Source of the DNA: Streptomyces tauricus
Lineage (GTDB): Bacteria; Actinomycetota; Actinomycetes; Streptomycetales; Streptomycetaceae
Assembly: GCF_014650955.1 (NCBI RefSeq)
Contig: NZ_BMVY01000040.1
Coordinates: forward strand, 1-64,000
Reading direction: 5' to 3'
Length of the DNA: 64,000 nt
The stretch's first letter is position 1, and each line of letters starts with the position of its first letter. Below are positions 9,176 through 16,709 of the stretch, one piece after another. Below the pieces are notes generated by a model, which was given only the letters and a program-made list of their open reading frames with translations, was not told where the DNA came from and made no database searches. The position numbers were made by a program, and so were the translations under genes.

Positions 9176-9220
9176 TCGCTGGCGCTGGCGGGGCGGGGCG
9201 CGGGGTTGGCGGGGCGGGCG

Positions 9221-9400
9221 TAAAGGATTGCGCCGTTCCCCGCGCCCCTGAGCTGCCCGGTTGGGGCGGGCGTAAAAGATTGCGCCGTTCCCCGCGCCCC
9301 TGAGCTGCCGGGTGGGGGCGGGCTTAAAGGATTGCGCCGTTCCCCGCGCCCCTGTGGAGGCCCCTGGGGGCCCTGGGGGCGCGGGGAACTGCGCAGCGGG
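9221..9400. repeat. Tandem 52-bp repeats ending in an inverted copy
   Basis: Copies begin at TAAAGGATT / TAAAAGATT (9221, 9273, 9325), period 52, each holding GCCGTTCCCCGCGCCCC. The third is followed by GGGGCGCGGGGAACTGCGC on the same strand, so a long hairpin can form. It lies just after trpD. Confidence 0.9.
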
Positions 9401-9504
9401 GGTTCGGGGGCGGAGCCCCTGAGGTGGGGGCGGCGAGGGAAGGGCGGGCGTCCCGGTATGCGGACAGGGGGGTTGCGGTCGGATCATCGTGTGGCAAGAT
9501 GCTG

Positions 9505-9635
9505 GCAGGTCATGAGTGACAGTCAACAGGCCCCGGCCGACTGTCCGGCAACCCTCCGTCCGTGGCGGGGTGCCCCGGGTGAAGACCAGGTCGTAGGCAG
9601 TGAGGTCTACGGCAAGCGCGGACCCCTCGCCGCTC
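9505..9635 (+). ncRNA. SAM-IV riboswitch
   Basis: The segments CATGAGTGACAGTC, CCGGCAACCCTCC and GGGTGCCCCGGGTGAAGACC occur in the order and spacing of the SAM-IV aptamer of Actinomycetales. GGACCCCT (9620-9627) can pair with AGGGGTCC (9652-9659), a plausible expression platform. Ends are approximate. It should reduce expression of the downstream aminotransferase when S-adenosylmethionine is high. Confidence 0.85.
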
Positions 9636-9681
9636 TCTGAGCGGGGACACCAGGGGTCCTGGTCGTTCGAGGGAGCCTTTC

Positions 9682-9702
9682 ATGAGCAAGCGAATGCGAT
9701 AG
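9682..9702 (+). CDS. Six-codon upstream ORF (MSKRMR)
   Basis: ATG with a good ribosome binding site (GAGGGAG, six bases upstream) followed by six codons and TAG. It lies between the SAM-IV element and the aminotransferase start at 9804. Size and position suggest a regulatory leader peptide. It holds two Met codons, which is notable beside a SAM sensor. This is a candidate only. Confidence 0.45.
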   Translation: MSKRMR

Positions 9703-9803
9703 GGCGCCGAGCCCCACTTCCGCGTACCCCTTCCCCATCACCTTCCCGCGCCGAGCCCTGCCCGCTCGCGCGGTGATTCCGCCTGCCTCATGGGAGCTTC
9801 GCC

Positions 9804-11174
9804 ATGTCTGTCTCCACCGCTGCCGCCGACCGGTCCGCCCACTGTGACACCGAGGGATCCCTGCCCGTTCTGGGCCGGGACGTCACCGTTCCGCTCGTGA
9901 CGGGCGGCGAGGTCACCTACGCCGCCCTCGACTACGCTGCCAGCGCCCCCGCCCTCCAGCGCGTGTGGGACGACGTGGCCGCGTACGCCCCGTACTACGG
10001 CAGTGTGCACCGCGGGGCCGGATACCTGTCCCAGCTCTCCACGGACCTCTTCGAGAACGCCCGCAGGACCGTCGGCGAGTTCCTCGACTGCCGCGCCGAC
10101 GACGAGGTCGTCTTCACCCGGTCCACCACCGACTCGCTCAACCTCCTCGCCGCCGCCCTGCCCGCCGACTGCCAGGTCTTCGTCTTCGAGACCGAGCACC
10201 ACGCGTCGCTGCTGCCGTGGCAGGACGCCCGGGTCACCTACCTCAACGCCCCGCGCACCCCGGCCGAGGCCGTCGCGACGCTGGAGCGGGCCCTTGCCGA
10301 GCGTGACCCGTACGGTCCGGCGCTGGTGTGCGTCACGGGCGCCTCGAACGTCACCGGCGAGCTGTGGCCCGTACGGGAACTGGCCGCCGCCGCCCACGCG
10401 CACGGCGCCCGCATCGTGCTCGACGCCGCCCAGCTCGCGCCCCACCACCCGGTGTCCGTACGGGAGTTGGACGTGGACTGGGTCGCGTTCTCCGGCCACA
10501 AGCTGTACGCGCCGTTCGGCTCGGGTGTGCTCGCGGGACGCTTCGACTGGCTGCGAGAGGCCGACCCCTACCTCGCCGGCGGCGGTGCCTCGAAGAAGGT
10601 GTCGCGGCGCGTGGACGGCGGCGTCGACGTCGAGTGGCACGAGAGCGCCGCACGGCACGAGGCCGGCTCGCCCAACGTCATCGGCGCCTACTCCATCGCC
10701 TCCGCCTGCAAGGCCCTCACCGAGGCCGGCTTCGACACCCTGGTCGCCCGTGAGCAGCGGCTCGTCGCCACCGTCCGCCAGGGCCTCGCCGAGGTGCCCG
10801 AGGTCCGGGTGCTCTCGCTCTTCGGCGACGACGCCCCGCGCGTCGGCGTCATCTCGTTCGTCGTCGACGGCTGGAACAGCTCACACTTCGCCGCCGCGCT
10901 CTCCGCCGAGTACGGCATCGGCGTCCGCGACGGCCTCTTCTGCGCCCACCCGCTGGTCCGTACGCTCCTCGGCAGCGACCCGCAGTCCCAGGGCGAGTGC
11001 GGTGCCCCCGAAGCCGCGCCCGGCGAGAAGTCCCTGAACGCCATCCGCGTCAGCTTCGGCGCGGGCACCCCCGACGAGCACGTGGAGCGTTTCGTGGGAG
11101 CGGTGAAGGAGCTCGTCAAGAACGGCGCGAGCTGGAACTACCGCACGGAGAACGGCCGCTGCGTCCCGGCCTAG
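9804..11174 (+). CDS. Class V PLP-dependent aminotransferase (cysteine desulfurase-like)
   Basis: A 456-residue fold-type I enzyme of the NifS/Csd group. The PLP lysine is Lys233 in SGHKLYAPFG, and the upstream VLDAAQLAPH holds the cofactor Asp and adjacent His/Gln. Substrate cannot be read from sequence: cysteine desulfurase, selenocysteine lyase or another sulfur amino acid lyase are possible. The SAM-IV riboswitch in its leader places it in methionine/cysteine metabolism. The start ATG at 9804 has a weak GGGAG 7-8 bases upstream. It is convergent with the Lrp-type gene, and a GCCCCCGCGGGGGC hairpin lies between them. Confidence 0.88.
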   Translation: MSVSTAAADRSAHCDTEGSLPVLGRDVTVPLVTGGEVTYAALDYAASAPALQRVWDDVAAYAPYYGSVHRGAGYLSQLSTDLFENARRTVGEFLDCRADDEVVFTRSTTDSLNLLAAALPADCQVFVFETEHHASLLPWQDARVTYLNAPRTPAEAVATLERALAERDPYGPALVCVTGASNVTGELWPVRELAAAAHAHGARIVLDAAQLAPHHPVSVRELDVDWVAFSGHKLYAPFGSGVLAGRFDWLREADPYLAGGGASKKVSRRVDGGVDVEWHESAARHEAGSPNVIGAYSIASACKALTEAGFDTLVAREQRLVATVRQGLAEVPEVRVLSLFGDDAPRVGVISFVVDGWNSSHFAAALSAEYGIGVRDGLFCAHPLVRTLLGSDPQSQGECGAPEAAPGEKSLNAIRVSFGAGTPDEHVERFVGAVKELVKNGASWNYRTENGRCVPA

Positions 11175-11224
11175 GGCCGGGCCCCGCAGGGGTCCCCGCC
11201 CCGCTTCCGGAGGAGCCCCGTCCC

Positions 11225-11238
11225 GCCCCCGCGGGGGC
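11225..11238. terminator. GC palindrome between convergent genes
   Basis: GCCCCCGCGGGGGC ends at the last base of the stop codon of the minus-strand Lrp-type gene. It probably acts as a bidirectional end signal, though there is no U-tract. Confidence 0.4.
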
Positions 11239-11519
11239 TAGTTGTCGCCCCCGATGGCGAACGCGGCCTCCAGGTCGTGCTGCGAGTACGTCCGGAACGC
11301 CACATGCGTGTCCGTCCCCTCGACCCCCGGAATCTTGCTGATCATGCCGGGGATGACGTCCGCCAGATCGTCATGGGCCTTCACCCGGACCATGGCGATC
11401 AAGTCGTACGTCCCCGTCACGGAGAACACCTCGCTGACGCTGTCCAGCGCCGCGATCGACTCGGCGATCTCGGGAATCCGGTCCACGCTGGTCTTGATGA
11501 GCACGATCGCGGTGATCAC
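11238..11519 (-). CDS. Stand-alone Lrp/AsnC effector (RAM) domain protein
   Basis: A 93-residue protein consisting only of the amino-acid-binding RAM domain of Lrp/AsnC regulators (betaalphabeta pattern with VFSVTGTYDLIAMVRV). No helix-turn-helix is present and none lies nearby in the same frame, so it is not a truncated regulator but a member of the known stand-alone group. It may modulate a full-length Lrp or bind a small ligand. Its ATG overlaps the stop of the rhomboid gene by four bases, so the two are coupled. Confidence 0.9.
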   Translation of the reverse strand: MITAIVLIKTSVDRIPEIAESIAALDSVSEVFSVTGTYDLIAMVRVKAHDDLADVIPGMISKIPGVEGTDTHVAFRTYSQHDLEAAFAIGGDN

Positions 11520-12265
11520 GGCTGGTTTTCTCCCTCGGTGGCCGTCGCTGGGGATTTCACTCTAGCCGGACGCCCGTACCGCACCCACGCGTAGAGGAAC
11601 CCGGCGGAGAAGCCCAGCAGGTGCGCCAGATAGGCGACCCCGGGCCCCTGCGACGCGCGCCCCGCGGCCAGCCACTGCAGGGACACCCAGAACGGCAGCA
11701 CCACCCACGCGGGGAACCGCAGCGGAAGGAAGAAGAGGAACGGGAAGAGACTGGTCACCCGGGCTTTGGGGAACAGGTACAGAAACGCGCCGAGGACGGC
11801 GGAGATCGCCCCCGACGCGCCGACGAGGGTCTGCGCCGAGTCGGCGTGGGCGCCCGCGTAGCCCAGCAGGGCGAGGTAGCCGCAGCCCACGTAGAAGAGG
11901 GCGAACTCGACGTGGCCCATCCTCTCCTCGGCCATCGCCCCGAAGACGTAGAGGAAGAGCATGTTCCCCAGAAGATGCAGCCAGCTTCCGTGCACGAACA
12001 GGGCGGTGGCGGGGGTGCCGAGGGCCCGCGGTGTCCCCTGGAACAGTTCGACGGGCACCACGCCCCACCGTTCGAAATAGGCCCGCTGCGCGGAAAGAAG
12101 CTCGTCACCGGTGCCGTACGACGGGCTGAGTCCGGAAGCCGGGCCGATCACGAAGATCGCGCAGCACAGGGCCATCAGTCCGTAGGTCACCGGAGCGGGG
12201 TGGCTCCGGATCGCCCTGACCGTTCTGACCGTCCTGTTGCCGGGTGCACCCCAGTTGCCGAGCAT
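11516..12265 (-). CDS. Rhomboid family intramembrane serine protease
   Basis: A 249-residue membrane protein with about six helices. The catalytic Ser lies in GASGAISAVLG and the His in YLAHLLGFSAGF. HGSWLHLLGNMLFLYVFG in the L1/helix-2 region is a family signature. It cleaves other membrane proteins within the bilayer, and its substrate is unknown. The start at 12265 (MLGNWGAPG) is preferred over an upstream in-frame start that would add 42 residues unlike the family. It shares a control region with the divergent zinc-ribbon gene. Confidence 0.92.
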   Translation of the reverse strand: MLGNWGAPGNRTVRTVRAIRSHPAPVTYGLMALCCAIFVIGPASGLSPSYGTGDELLSAQRAYFERWGVVPVELFQGTPRALGTPATALFVHGSWLHLLGNMLFLYVFGAMAEERMGHVEFALFYVGCGYLALLGYAGAHADSAQTLVGASGAISAVLGAFLYLFPKARVTSLFPFLFFLPLRFPAWVVLPFWVSLQWLAAGRASQGPGVAYLAHLLGFSAGFLYAWVRYGRPARVKSPATATEGENQP

Positions 12266-12422
12266 GAACAGAGCATGACGTAACGGGACCGAACCGCACA
12301 GAGCGCCTCGCCGCTCGCGGTGGACGGGCGTCGAGTACCCGCCAGGCCGTAGGGTTACGAGCCACACGCCCCGGGGAATCCGGTGCGGCACGAAGACTTA
12401 CGGAAAGAGAGCGACTGCCACG

Positions 12423-12662
12423 ATGACGGTTCCCCTCCCGACGGCCGAGACCCGGTGGCGCTGCACGCTCTGCGGCAACCTCACGCGCTTCGATGTGACC
12501 CGTTCGTCGAAGGTCGTCGAGTACGTACATCTGGACCTGGCCGGGGAACCCAAGGTCGAGGAACGCGACGTGGTCAGTGAGACCATCGACTCCGTGCGCT
12601 GCCGGTGGTGCAACGCGGTGGATCAGGTGGAACTGGTGGACAGGCCGGGCGCCCGCTCCTGA
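12423..12662 (+). CDS. Small zinc-ribbon-like protein
   Basis: A 79-residue protein with two CxxC pairs (CTLC at 14-17 and CRWC about 45 residues later), which together would bind one zinc. The segment between them looks like a small beta structure. Function is not known. It is probably cotranscribed with the NYN-domain gene 35 bases downstream, so a role in RNA handling is possible but inferred. TAGGGT at 12350-12355 is a candidate -10 element. Confidence 0.8.
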   Translation: MTVPLPTAETRWRCTLCGNLTRFDVTRSSKVVEYVHLDLAGEPKVEERDVVSETIDSVRCRWCNAVDQVELVDRPGARS

Positions 12663-12697
12663 CAGGAGCCGGCCCCGCACGGACGATGGGGTGAAGG

Positions 12698-14047
12698 ATG
12701 GTGGAGACCACAGGCGGTGAGCCGGACGACGGCGACGCCGAGGTGCTCGACCGTCCGCTGCCCGACGGGGTGCGCCGCAGGGTCGTACAGATCGTGTCGG
12801 ACGGGTTCGGCGGGCTGACCGTGGCCGAACTGCCCACTCAACTGAGGCAGTACGCCCGGTTCGCCCCCAATCGTCGTGCCAAGTTCGCCGGGACCGCGAT
12901 GGCGGCGGCCATGGAGACCGATCCGCTTTTCAGACAGCGCATCGCCGAGAAACTCAGAGACGCCCAGCCCGAGCTGGCCGGTGCTCTCGACTCGGGCTCA
13001 CCGCCCCCGGCCGCGGACCCGCTGGACGTGGCGGCCGCGGCCTATGTGCTGCGCCCCACGGGGTGGGTCAAGCTGGTGACCGCCGCCGGCGAGGAGGCCC
13101 TGCGGGCGGACGCCGAGCGCGCCGACGAGGAGAGCCGCGTCGAGCTGGAGCGGCTGCGCGAGGAGCTGGCCGAGGCCCGGGGGCAGACCCGGGCCGAGAC
13201 GGAGCGGCTGCGCGCCGAACTCGACGCGGCGAAGAAGGAAGCGGAATCGCTTCACCGCAAGCTGCGCGGAGCCTTCAGCGACGTCAAACGGGGTGAGGCG
13301 GCCCTGCGCAAGCTGCGCGGCGAGATGGAGGCCGTGCGGGGCGAGGGGCAGGCCCAGGTGTCCGCCGCCGAGAGCGAGAGCCGGCGGCTGAAGCAGCGCC
13401 TCGGCGAGGTCGAGGGCTCCCTTGAGGCCACCCGCCGCGCGGCGCGCGAGGGGCGCAGCGTCGAGGACATGCGGGTGCGGCTGCTCCTCGACACCGTGCT
13501 CGAAGCCACCCAGGGGCTGCGGCGCGAACTCGCCCTGCCACCGGTGTCGGTGCGGCCGGCGGAGACCGTGGACGCGGTCGAGCCGGGGCGGATGACACCG
13601 AAGGACATCGCGGCCCGGGCGCTGTCCGACAGCGATCCCGCCGTCCTGGACCAGTTGCTCGCGCTGCCGCAGGCGCATCTGGTCGTCGACGGGTACAACG
13701 TCACCAAGACCGGCTATCCGCAGATGCCGCTGGAGAAGCAGCGGCTGCGGCTGCTCGGTCAGCTCTCGCAGCTCGCCGCCCAGACCGGCGCCGAGGTCAC
13801 CTGTGTCTTCGACGGGGCCGAGCTGGCCGCCCCGGTGCTGCTCGCTCCGCCGCGCGGGGTGCGGGTGCTGTTCTCCAAGCCGGGTGTCACCGCGGACGAG
13901 TTGATCCGCCAGCTGGTGCGCGCCGAACCGCCGGGGCGGCCCGTCATCGTCGTCTCCACGGACCGCGAGGTGGCCGACGGGGTGGCGAGCGCGGGCGCCC
14001 GTCCGGTGGCCTCCGTGGTGCTGCTGAAGCGTCTTTCGAGGGGTTGA
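12698..14047 (+). CDS. NYN (YacP-like) domain RNA-binding/nuclease protein
   Basis: A 449-residue protein. An alpha-helical N-terminal domain is followed by a long charged coiled coil (about residues 145-265). The C-terminal NYN_YacP domain begins at about 325, with HLVVDGYNVTKTGYP, VTCVFDGAE and VIVVSTDREVADG. These carry the acidic residues of the PIN-like active site. YacP-type NYN proteins are predicted or shown RNases. The coiled coil suggests oligomerisation. It follows the zinc-ribbon gene and is followed by a 352-base intergenic region. Confidence 0.88.
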   Translation: MVETTGGEPDDGDAEVLDRPLPDGVRRRVVQIVSDGFGGLTVAELPTQLRQYARFAPNRRAKFAGTAMAAAMETDPLFRQRIAEKLRDAQPELAGALDSGSPPPAADPLDVAAAAYVLRPTGWVKLVTAAGEEALRADAERADEESRVELERLREELAEARGQTRAETERLRAELDAAKKEAESLHRKLRGAFSDVKRGEAALRKLRGEMEAVRGEGQAQVSAAESESRRLKQRLGEVEGSLEATRRAAREGRSVEDMRVRLLLDTVLEATQGLRRELALPPVSVRPAETVDAVEPGRMTPKDIAARALSDSDPAVLDQLLALPQAHLVVDGYNVTKTGYPQMPLEKQRLRLLGQLSQLAAQTGAEVTCVFDGAELAAPVLLAPPRGVRVLFSKPGVTADELIRQLVRAEPPGRPVIVVSTDREVADGVASAGARPVASVVLLKRLSRG

Positions 14048-14261
14048 GAACCGCTCTTCGCGGGCACCCTCACCCCTTCGCGGACCGCGGTCGCCGTTCT
14101 GTCCCGTACGCCCCATAGGTGTCGGACGCACCAAGAGCAACACATGGTCGTCTTGCCCGACTTGGCGAAACCTTCACGCAACGTAGGGTCAAGAGAGCGT
14201 TACTGCACGTGAGTTGATTGTAAAGAATGCGATCGGTGACCGAGATTTTTCCGGGGAGGAT

Positions 14262-14290
14262 TTGAACTGATCACAGGTGGTCACTAGGGT
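14262..14290 (+). promoter_or_regulatory. Vegetative-type promoter of the first NlpC/P60 gene
   Basis: TTGAAC (14262-14267), 17-base spacer, TAGGGT (14285-14290). This is one of the best -35/-10 pairs in the window and predicts a 5' leader of about 100 bases. Confidence 0.75.
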
Positions 14291-14301
14291 CAGGCGTCGA
14301 A

Positions 14302-14383
14302 CCTCCACTCGGGTGATCACTCATTGGGAGTGACGGTGGAGGGGCACCGCCAACCGGCGTCTTCGGTGGGCGGCTGAGGTAAT
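14302..14383 (+). promoter_or_regulatory. Structured 5' leader of the NlpC/P60 gene
   Basis: An outer stem CCTCCAC (14302-14308) / GTGGAGG (14336-14342) encloses TCACTC (14317-14322) / GAGTGA (14328-14333). A second GC-rich hairpin (ACCGCC / GGCGG) follows up to the ribosome binding site. It does not match the c-di-AMP riboswitch known upstream of such genes. The rest of 14048-14261 shows no gene. Confidence 0.55.
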
Positions 14384-14399
14384 GAAGGAGCTCGCCTCC

Positions 14400-15431
14400 G
14401 TGGCGTCCCACCGTCGACCGAAGCAGCCGAGCCGCACCCGTGTGACCGTGCTCACCACCGCCGCCGCTGCCGCCGTTGCCCTCAGCTCACAGGCTGCCAA
14501 CGCCGCGCCCAGTGAGAAGCCCAGCAAGGACGAGGTCAAGGCCAAGGTCGACGCGCTCTACGAGGAGTCGGCGCTCGCCACGGACAGGGCCAACGGCGCC
14601 GAGGAGAAGCAGGAGAAGCTGGAGAAGGAGATCGACACCCTCCAGGACCAGGTCGCCCGCGGCCAGGACGATCTCAACTCCATGCGTGACGGCCTCGGTC
14701 TGATGGCCAGCTCCCAGTACCGCACGGGCGCCGTCGACCCCTCCGTGCAGCTGTTCCTCTCCTCGGACCCGGACGACTACCTCGACAAGGCGTCCGCCAT
14801 CGACCAGTTGAGCGCCCAGCAGGTCGAGGCACTCAAGAAGGTCCAGGACAAGCAGCGGGTCCTCGCCCAGCAGCGTCAGGAAGCGGCCGGCAAGCTCAAG
14901 GAGCTCTCCGACACCCGCAAGACCCTGGGCCAGAAGAAGAAGGAAGTCCAGGAGAAGCTCGCCAAGGCGCGCACGCTCCTCAACACCCTCACGGCCGCGG
15001 AGCAGGCGGCCATCAAGACCGCGGACACGCGCGCCAGCCGCGACGCCGGGGACCGCGTCGAACTCGGCAACGAGGCGCCCGCCTCCGAGCGCGGTGCCGC
15101 CGCCCTCGCCGCCGCGAAGACCCAGATGGGCAAGCCGTACGTGTCCGGTGGCAGCGGCCCCAACTCGTACGACTGCTCCGGGCTGACGCAGTGGGCGTAC
15201 AACCAGGCCGGCCAGTCCATATCCCGGACCACCTACACGCAGCAGAACGACGGTGTGAAGATCGGCCGCAGCGCCCTCAAGCCCGGCGACCTGGTCTTCT
15301 TCAACAGCCTCGCGCACGTCGGCCTGTACGCCGGCAACGGCGTGGTCCTGCACGCGCCGAAGCCCGGCGCCGTCGTCCGCCTCGAGTCGATGAGCACGAT
15401 CGGCTCCTTCCAGTTCGGTGTCCGCGTCTGA
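14400..15431 (+). CDS. Secreted NlpC/P60 peptidoglycan hydrolase (1)
   Basis: A 343-residue exported D,L-endopeptidase that probably cuts peptide stems of peptidoglycan. It has a signal peptide ending at AANA-A, a long coiled coil (about 45-205) and a C-terminal NlpC/P60 domain. Catalytic Cys259 (YDCSGLTQW) and His306 (LAHVGLYAG) are present. The GTG at 14400 is chosen because AAGGAG lies nine bases upstream and the N-terminus (ASHRRPK) matches the neighbour paralogue. ATG at 14382 has a poor site. Architecture matches RipA-like Rv2190c. The transcript is predicted to have a structured leader. Confidence 0.93.
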   Translation: MASHRRPKQPSRTRVTVLTTAAAAAVALSSQAANAAPSEKPSKDEVKAKVDALYEESALATDRANGAEEKQEKLEKEIDTLQDQVARGQDDLNSMRDGLGLMASSQYRTGAVDPSVQLFLSSDPDDYLDKASAIDQLSAQQVEALKKVQDKQRVLAQQRQEAAGKLKELSDTRKTLGQKKKEVQEKLAKARTLLNTLTAAEQAAIKTADTRASRDAGDRVELGNEAPASERGAAALAAAKTQMGKPYVSGGSGPNSYDCSGLTQWAYNQAGQSISRTTYTQQNDGVKIGRSALKPGDLVFFNSLAHVGLYAGNGVVLHAPKPGAVVRLESMSTIGSFQFGVRV

Positions 15432-15511
15432 TCCGAGCGCCTCGGGATTTTCCTGAAGGCCGGTCGCCACGCCGCCCGAACGGGCGAATTCCGGTGACTG
15501 ACGCTGACCCC

Positions 15512-15547
15512 ACGCCCCGCCCATGACCTGCGTCTAGGGCGGGGCGT
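15512..15547 (+). terminator. Intrinsic terminator between the NlpC/P60 genes
   Basis: 11-bp stem ACGCCCCGCCC / GGGCGGGGCGT with a 14-base loop, 80 bases after the first stop. Confidence 0.75.
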
Positions 15548-15657
15548 CGCGTTGTGTACACGGATGGCTCTTTGGTCACCGCGTAGTCACACGACTACTG
15601 TCTGGCGCGTTTCCCCCAACTCCGGGGGTCCGTCAGCGGAAGGGAGTGCGGCTTCCT

Positions 15658-16677
15658 GTGGGGTCCCATCGCCGTCTTGCACCGTCCGGCTTCGACCGGG
15701 GCGCCCGAGGCGCCCGAGGCGCCACCCTGTGCGTACTGACCGTCGCGGCCGCGGCCCTCGGCGTCCTGCCCGCCGGCGCCGCACCGCGGGACGACAACCG
15801 CGCGGAGGTGGACCGCCTGTACGAGGAGGCGGAGCACGCCACCGAGTCGTACAACAAGGCCGACGAGCGCGCCGACCTCCTGCACGACGAGGTGGACAAG
15901 GCGCAGGACCGCATCGCCCGGCAGCAGGACCGCATCAACACCATGCGGGACGCCCTCGGTTCGCTCGCCGGGGCCCAGTACCGCTCCGGCGGCCTCGATC
16001 CCTCGCTGGCGCTGATGTTCTCCGACGACCCCGACGAGTACCTGGACAAGGCCGCCGCGATCGACCGGATCAGCGCCCGCCAGGCCGGGGAGCTGAGGAA
16101 GCTCCAGGGAGCCATGCGCGACCTCGCCCAGGAACGCGCGGAGACGACCAGCAAGCTCGCCGAACTCGACAAGAGCCGCGAGGCCGTCGCCCGGCACAAA
16201 CGCACCGTCGAGCGGAAACTGTCCAAGGCGCGGCAACTGCTCAACTCGATGCCCGACGCCGACCGCGCCGCCTACGACCGGACCTCCCGCTCCGGCCGGA
16301 CCCCCGACCTCACCGGCGCCGTCCCGTCCTCCGGGCGTGCGGCCGCCGCCGTCGCCGCGGCCCGCTCCGCCGTCGGCCGCCCCTACATCTGGGGGGCCAA
16401 CGGGCCCTCCGGCTTCGACTGTTCGGGCCTCACCCAGTGGTCGTACGCGCAGGCCGGTGTCGGTCTGCCGCGCACCTCGCAGGCCCAGGCGCACGCCGGC
16501 CGGCAGGTGCCGCTCTCGCAGGCGCAGCCCGGCGACATCGTCACCTACCGGGACGACGCCAGCCATGTCGGGATGTACGTGGGCAACGGCCAGGTGGTCC
16601 ACGCGCCCTACCCGGGCGCCCCCGTGCGTTACGACCCGGTGGGCATGATGCCCGTCTCGGCCGTGACGCGCCCCTGA
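15658..16677 (+). CDS. Secreted NlpC/P60 peptidoglycan hydrolase (2)
   Basis: A 339-residue paralogue of the preceding gene with the same layout: signal peptide ending near AGAA, coiled coil (about 45-210), and NlpC/P60 domain with Cys255 (FDCSGLTQW) and His in SHVGMYVGNG. The GTG at 15658 is preferred over the GTG at 15646, because 15646 overlaps the ribosome binding site (GGAAGGGAG) and the shorter form aligns with the paralogue. The two genes are tandem duplicates separated by a terminator, so they are separately expressed. Confidence 0.92.
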   Translation: MGSHRRLAPSGFDRGARGARGATLCVLTVAAAALGVLPAGAAPRDDNRAEVDRLYEEAEHATESYNKADERADLLHDEVDKAQDRIARQQDRINTMRDALGSLAGAQYRSGGLDPSLALMFSDDPDEYLDKAAAIDRISARQAGELRKLQGAMRDLAQERAETTSKLAELDKSREAVARHKRTVERKLSKARQLLNSMPDADRAAYDRTSRSGRTPDLTGAVPSSGRAAAAVAAARSAVGRPYIWGANGPSGFDCSGLTQWSYAQAGVGLPRTSQAQAHAGRQVPLSQAQPGDIVTYRDDASHVGMYVGNGQVVHAPYPGAPVRYDPVGMMPVSAVTRP

Positions 16678-16696
16678 CCCGTCGCACCCCGCGCCG

Positions 16697-16702
16697 TACG
16701 AT
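16697..16702 (+). promoter_or_regulatory. -10 element for a leaderless start
   Basis: TACGAT, seven bases before GTG 16710, no ribosome binding site. It lies only 20 bases after the upstream stop codon. Confidence 0.6.
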
Positions 16703-16709
16703 CAGGATC

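Noticed and set aside
9221..9400. CRISPR array
   Set aside because: Three 52-bp tandem units with almost identical spacers and no cas genes. It is a tandem repeat, part of the dispersed hairpin family.
14302..14399. c-di-AMP (ydaO) riboswitch before the NlpC/P60 gene
   Set aside because: Expected from the gene family, but the conserved blocks are absent and the leader is too short.
15552..16709. N-terminal extension of the gluzincin lipoprotein
   Set aside because: The frame is open upstream but runs through the NlpC/P60 gene in another frame. The lipoprotein signal and a -10 element fix the start at 16710.
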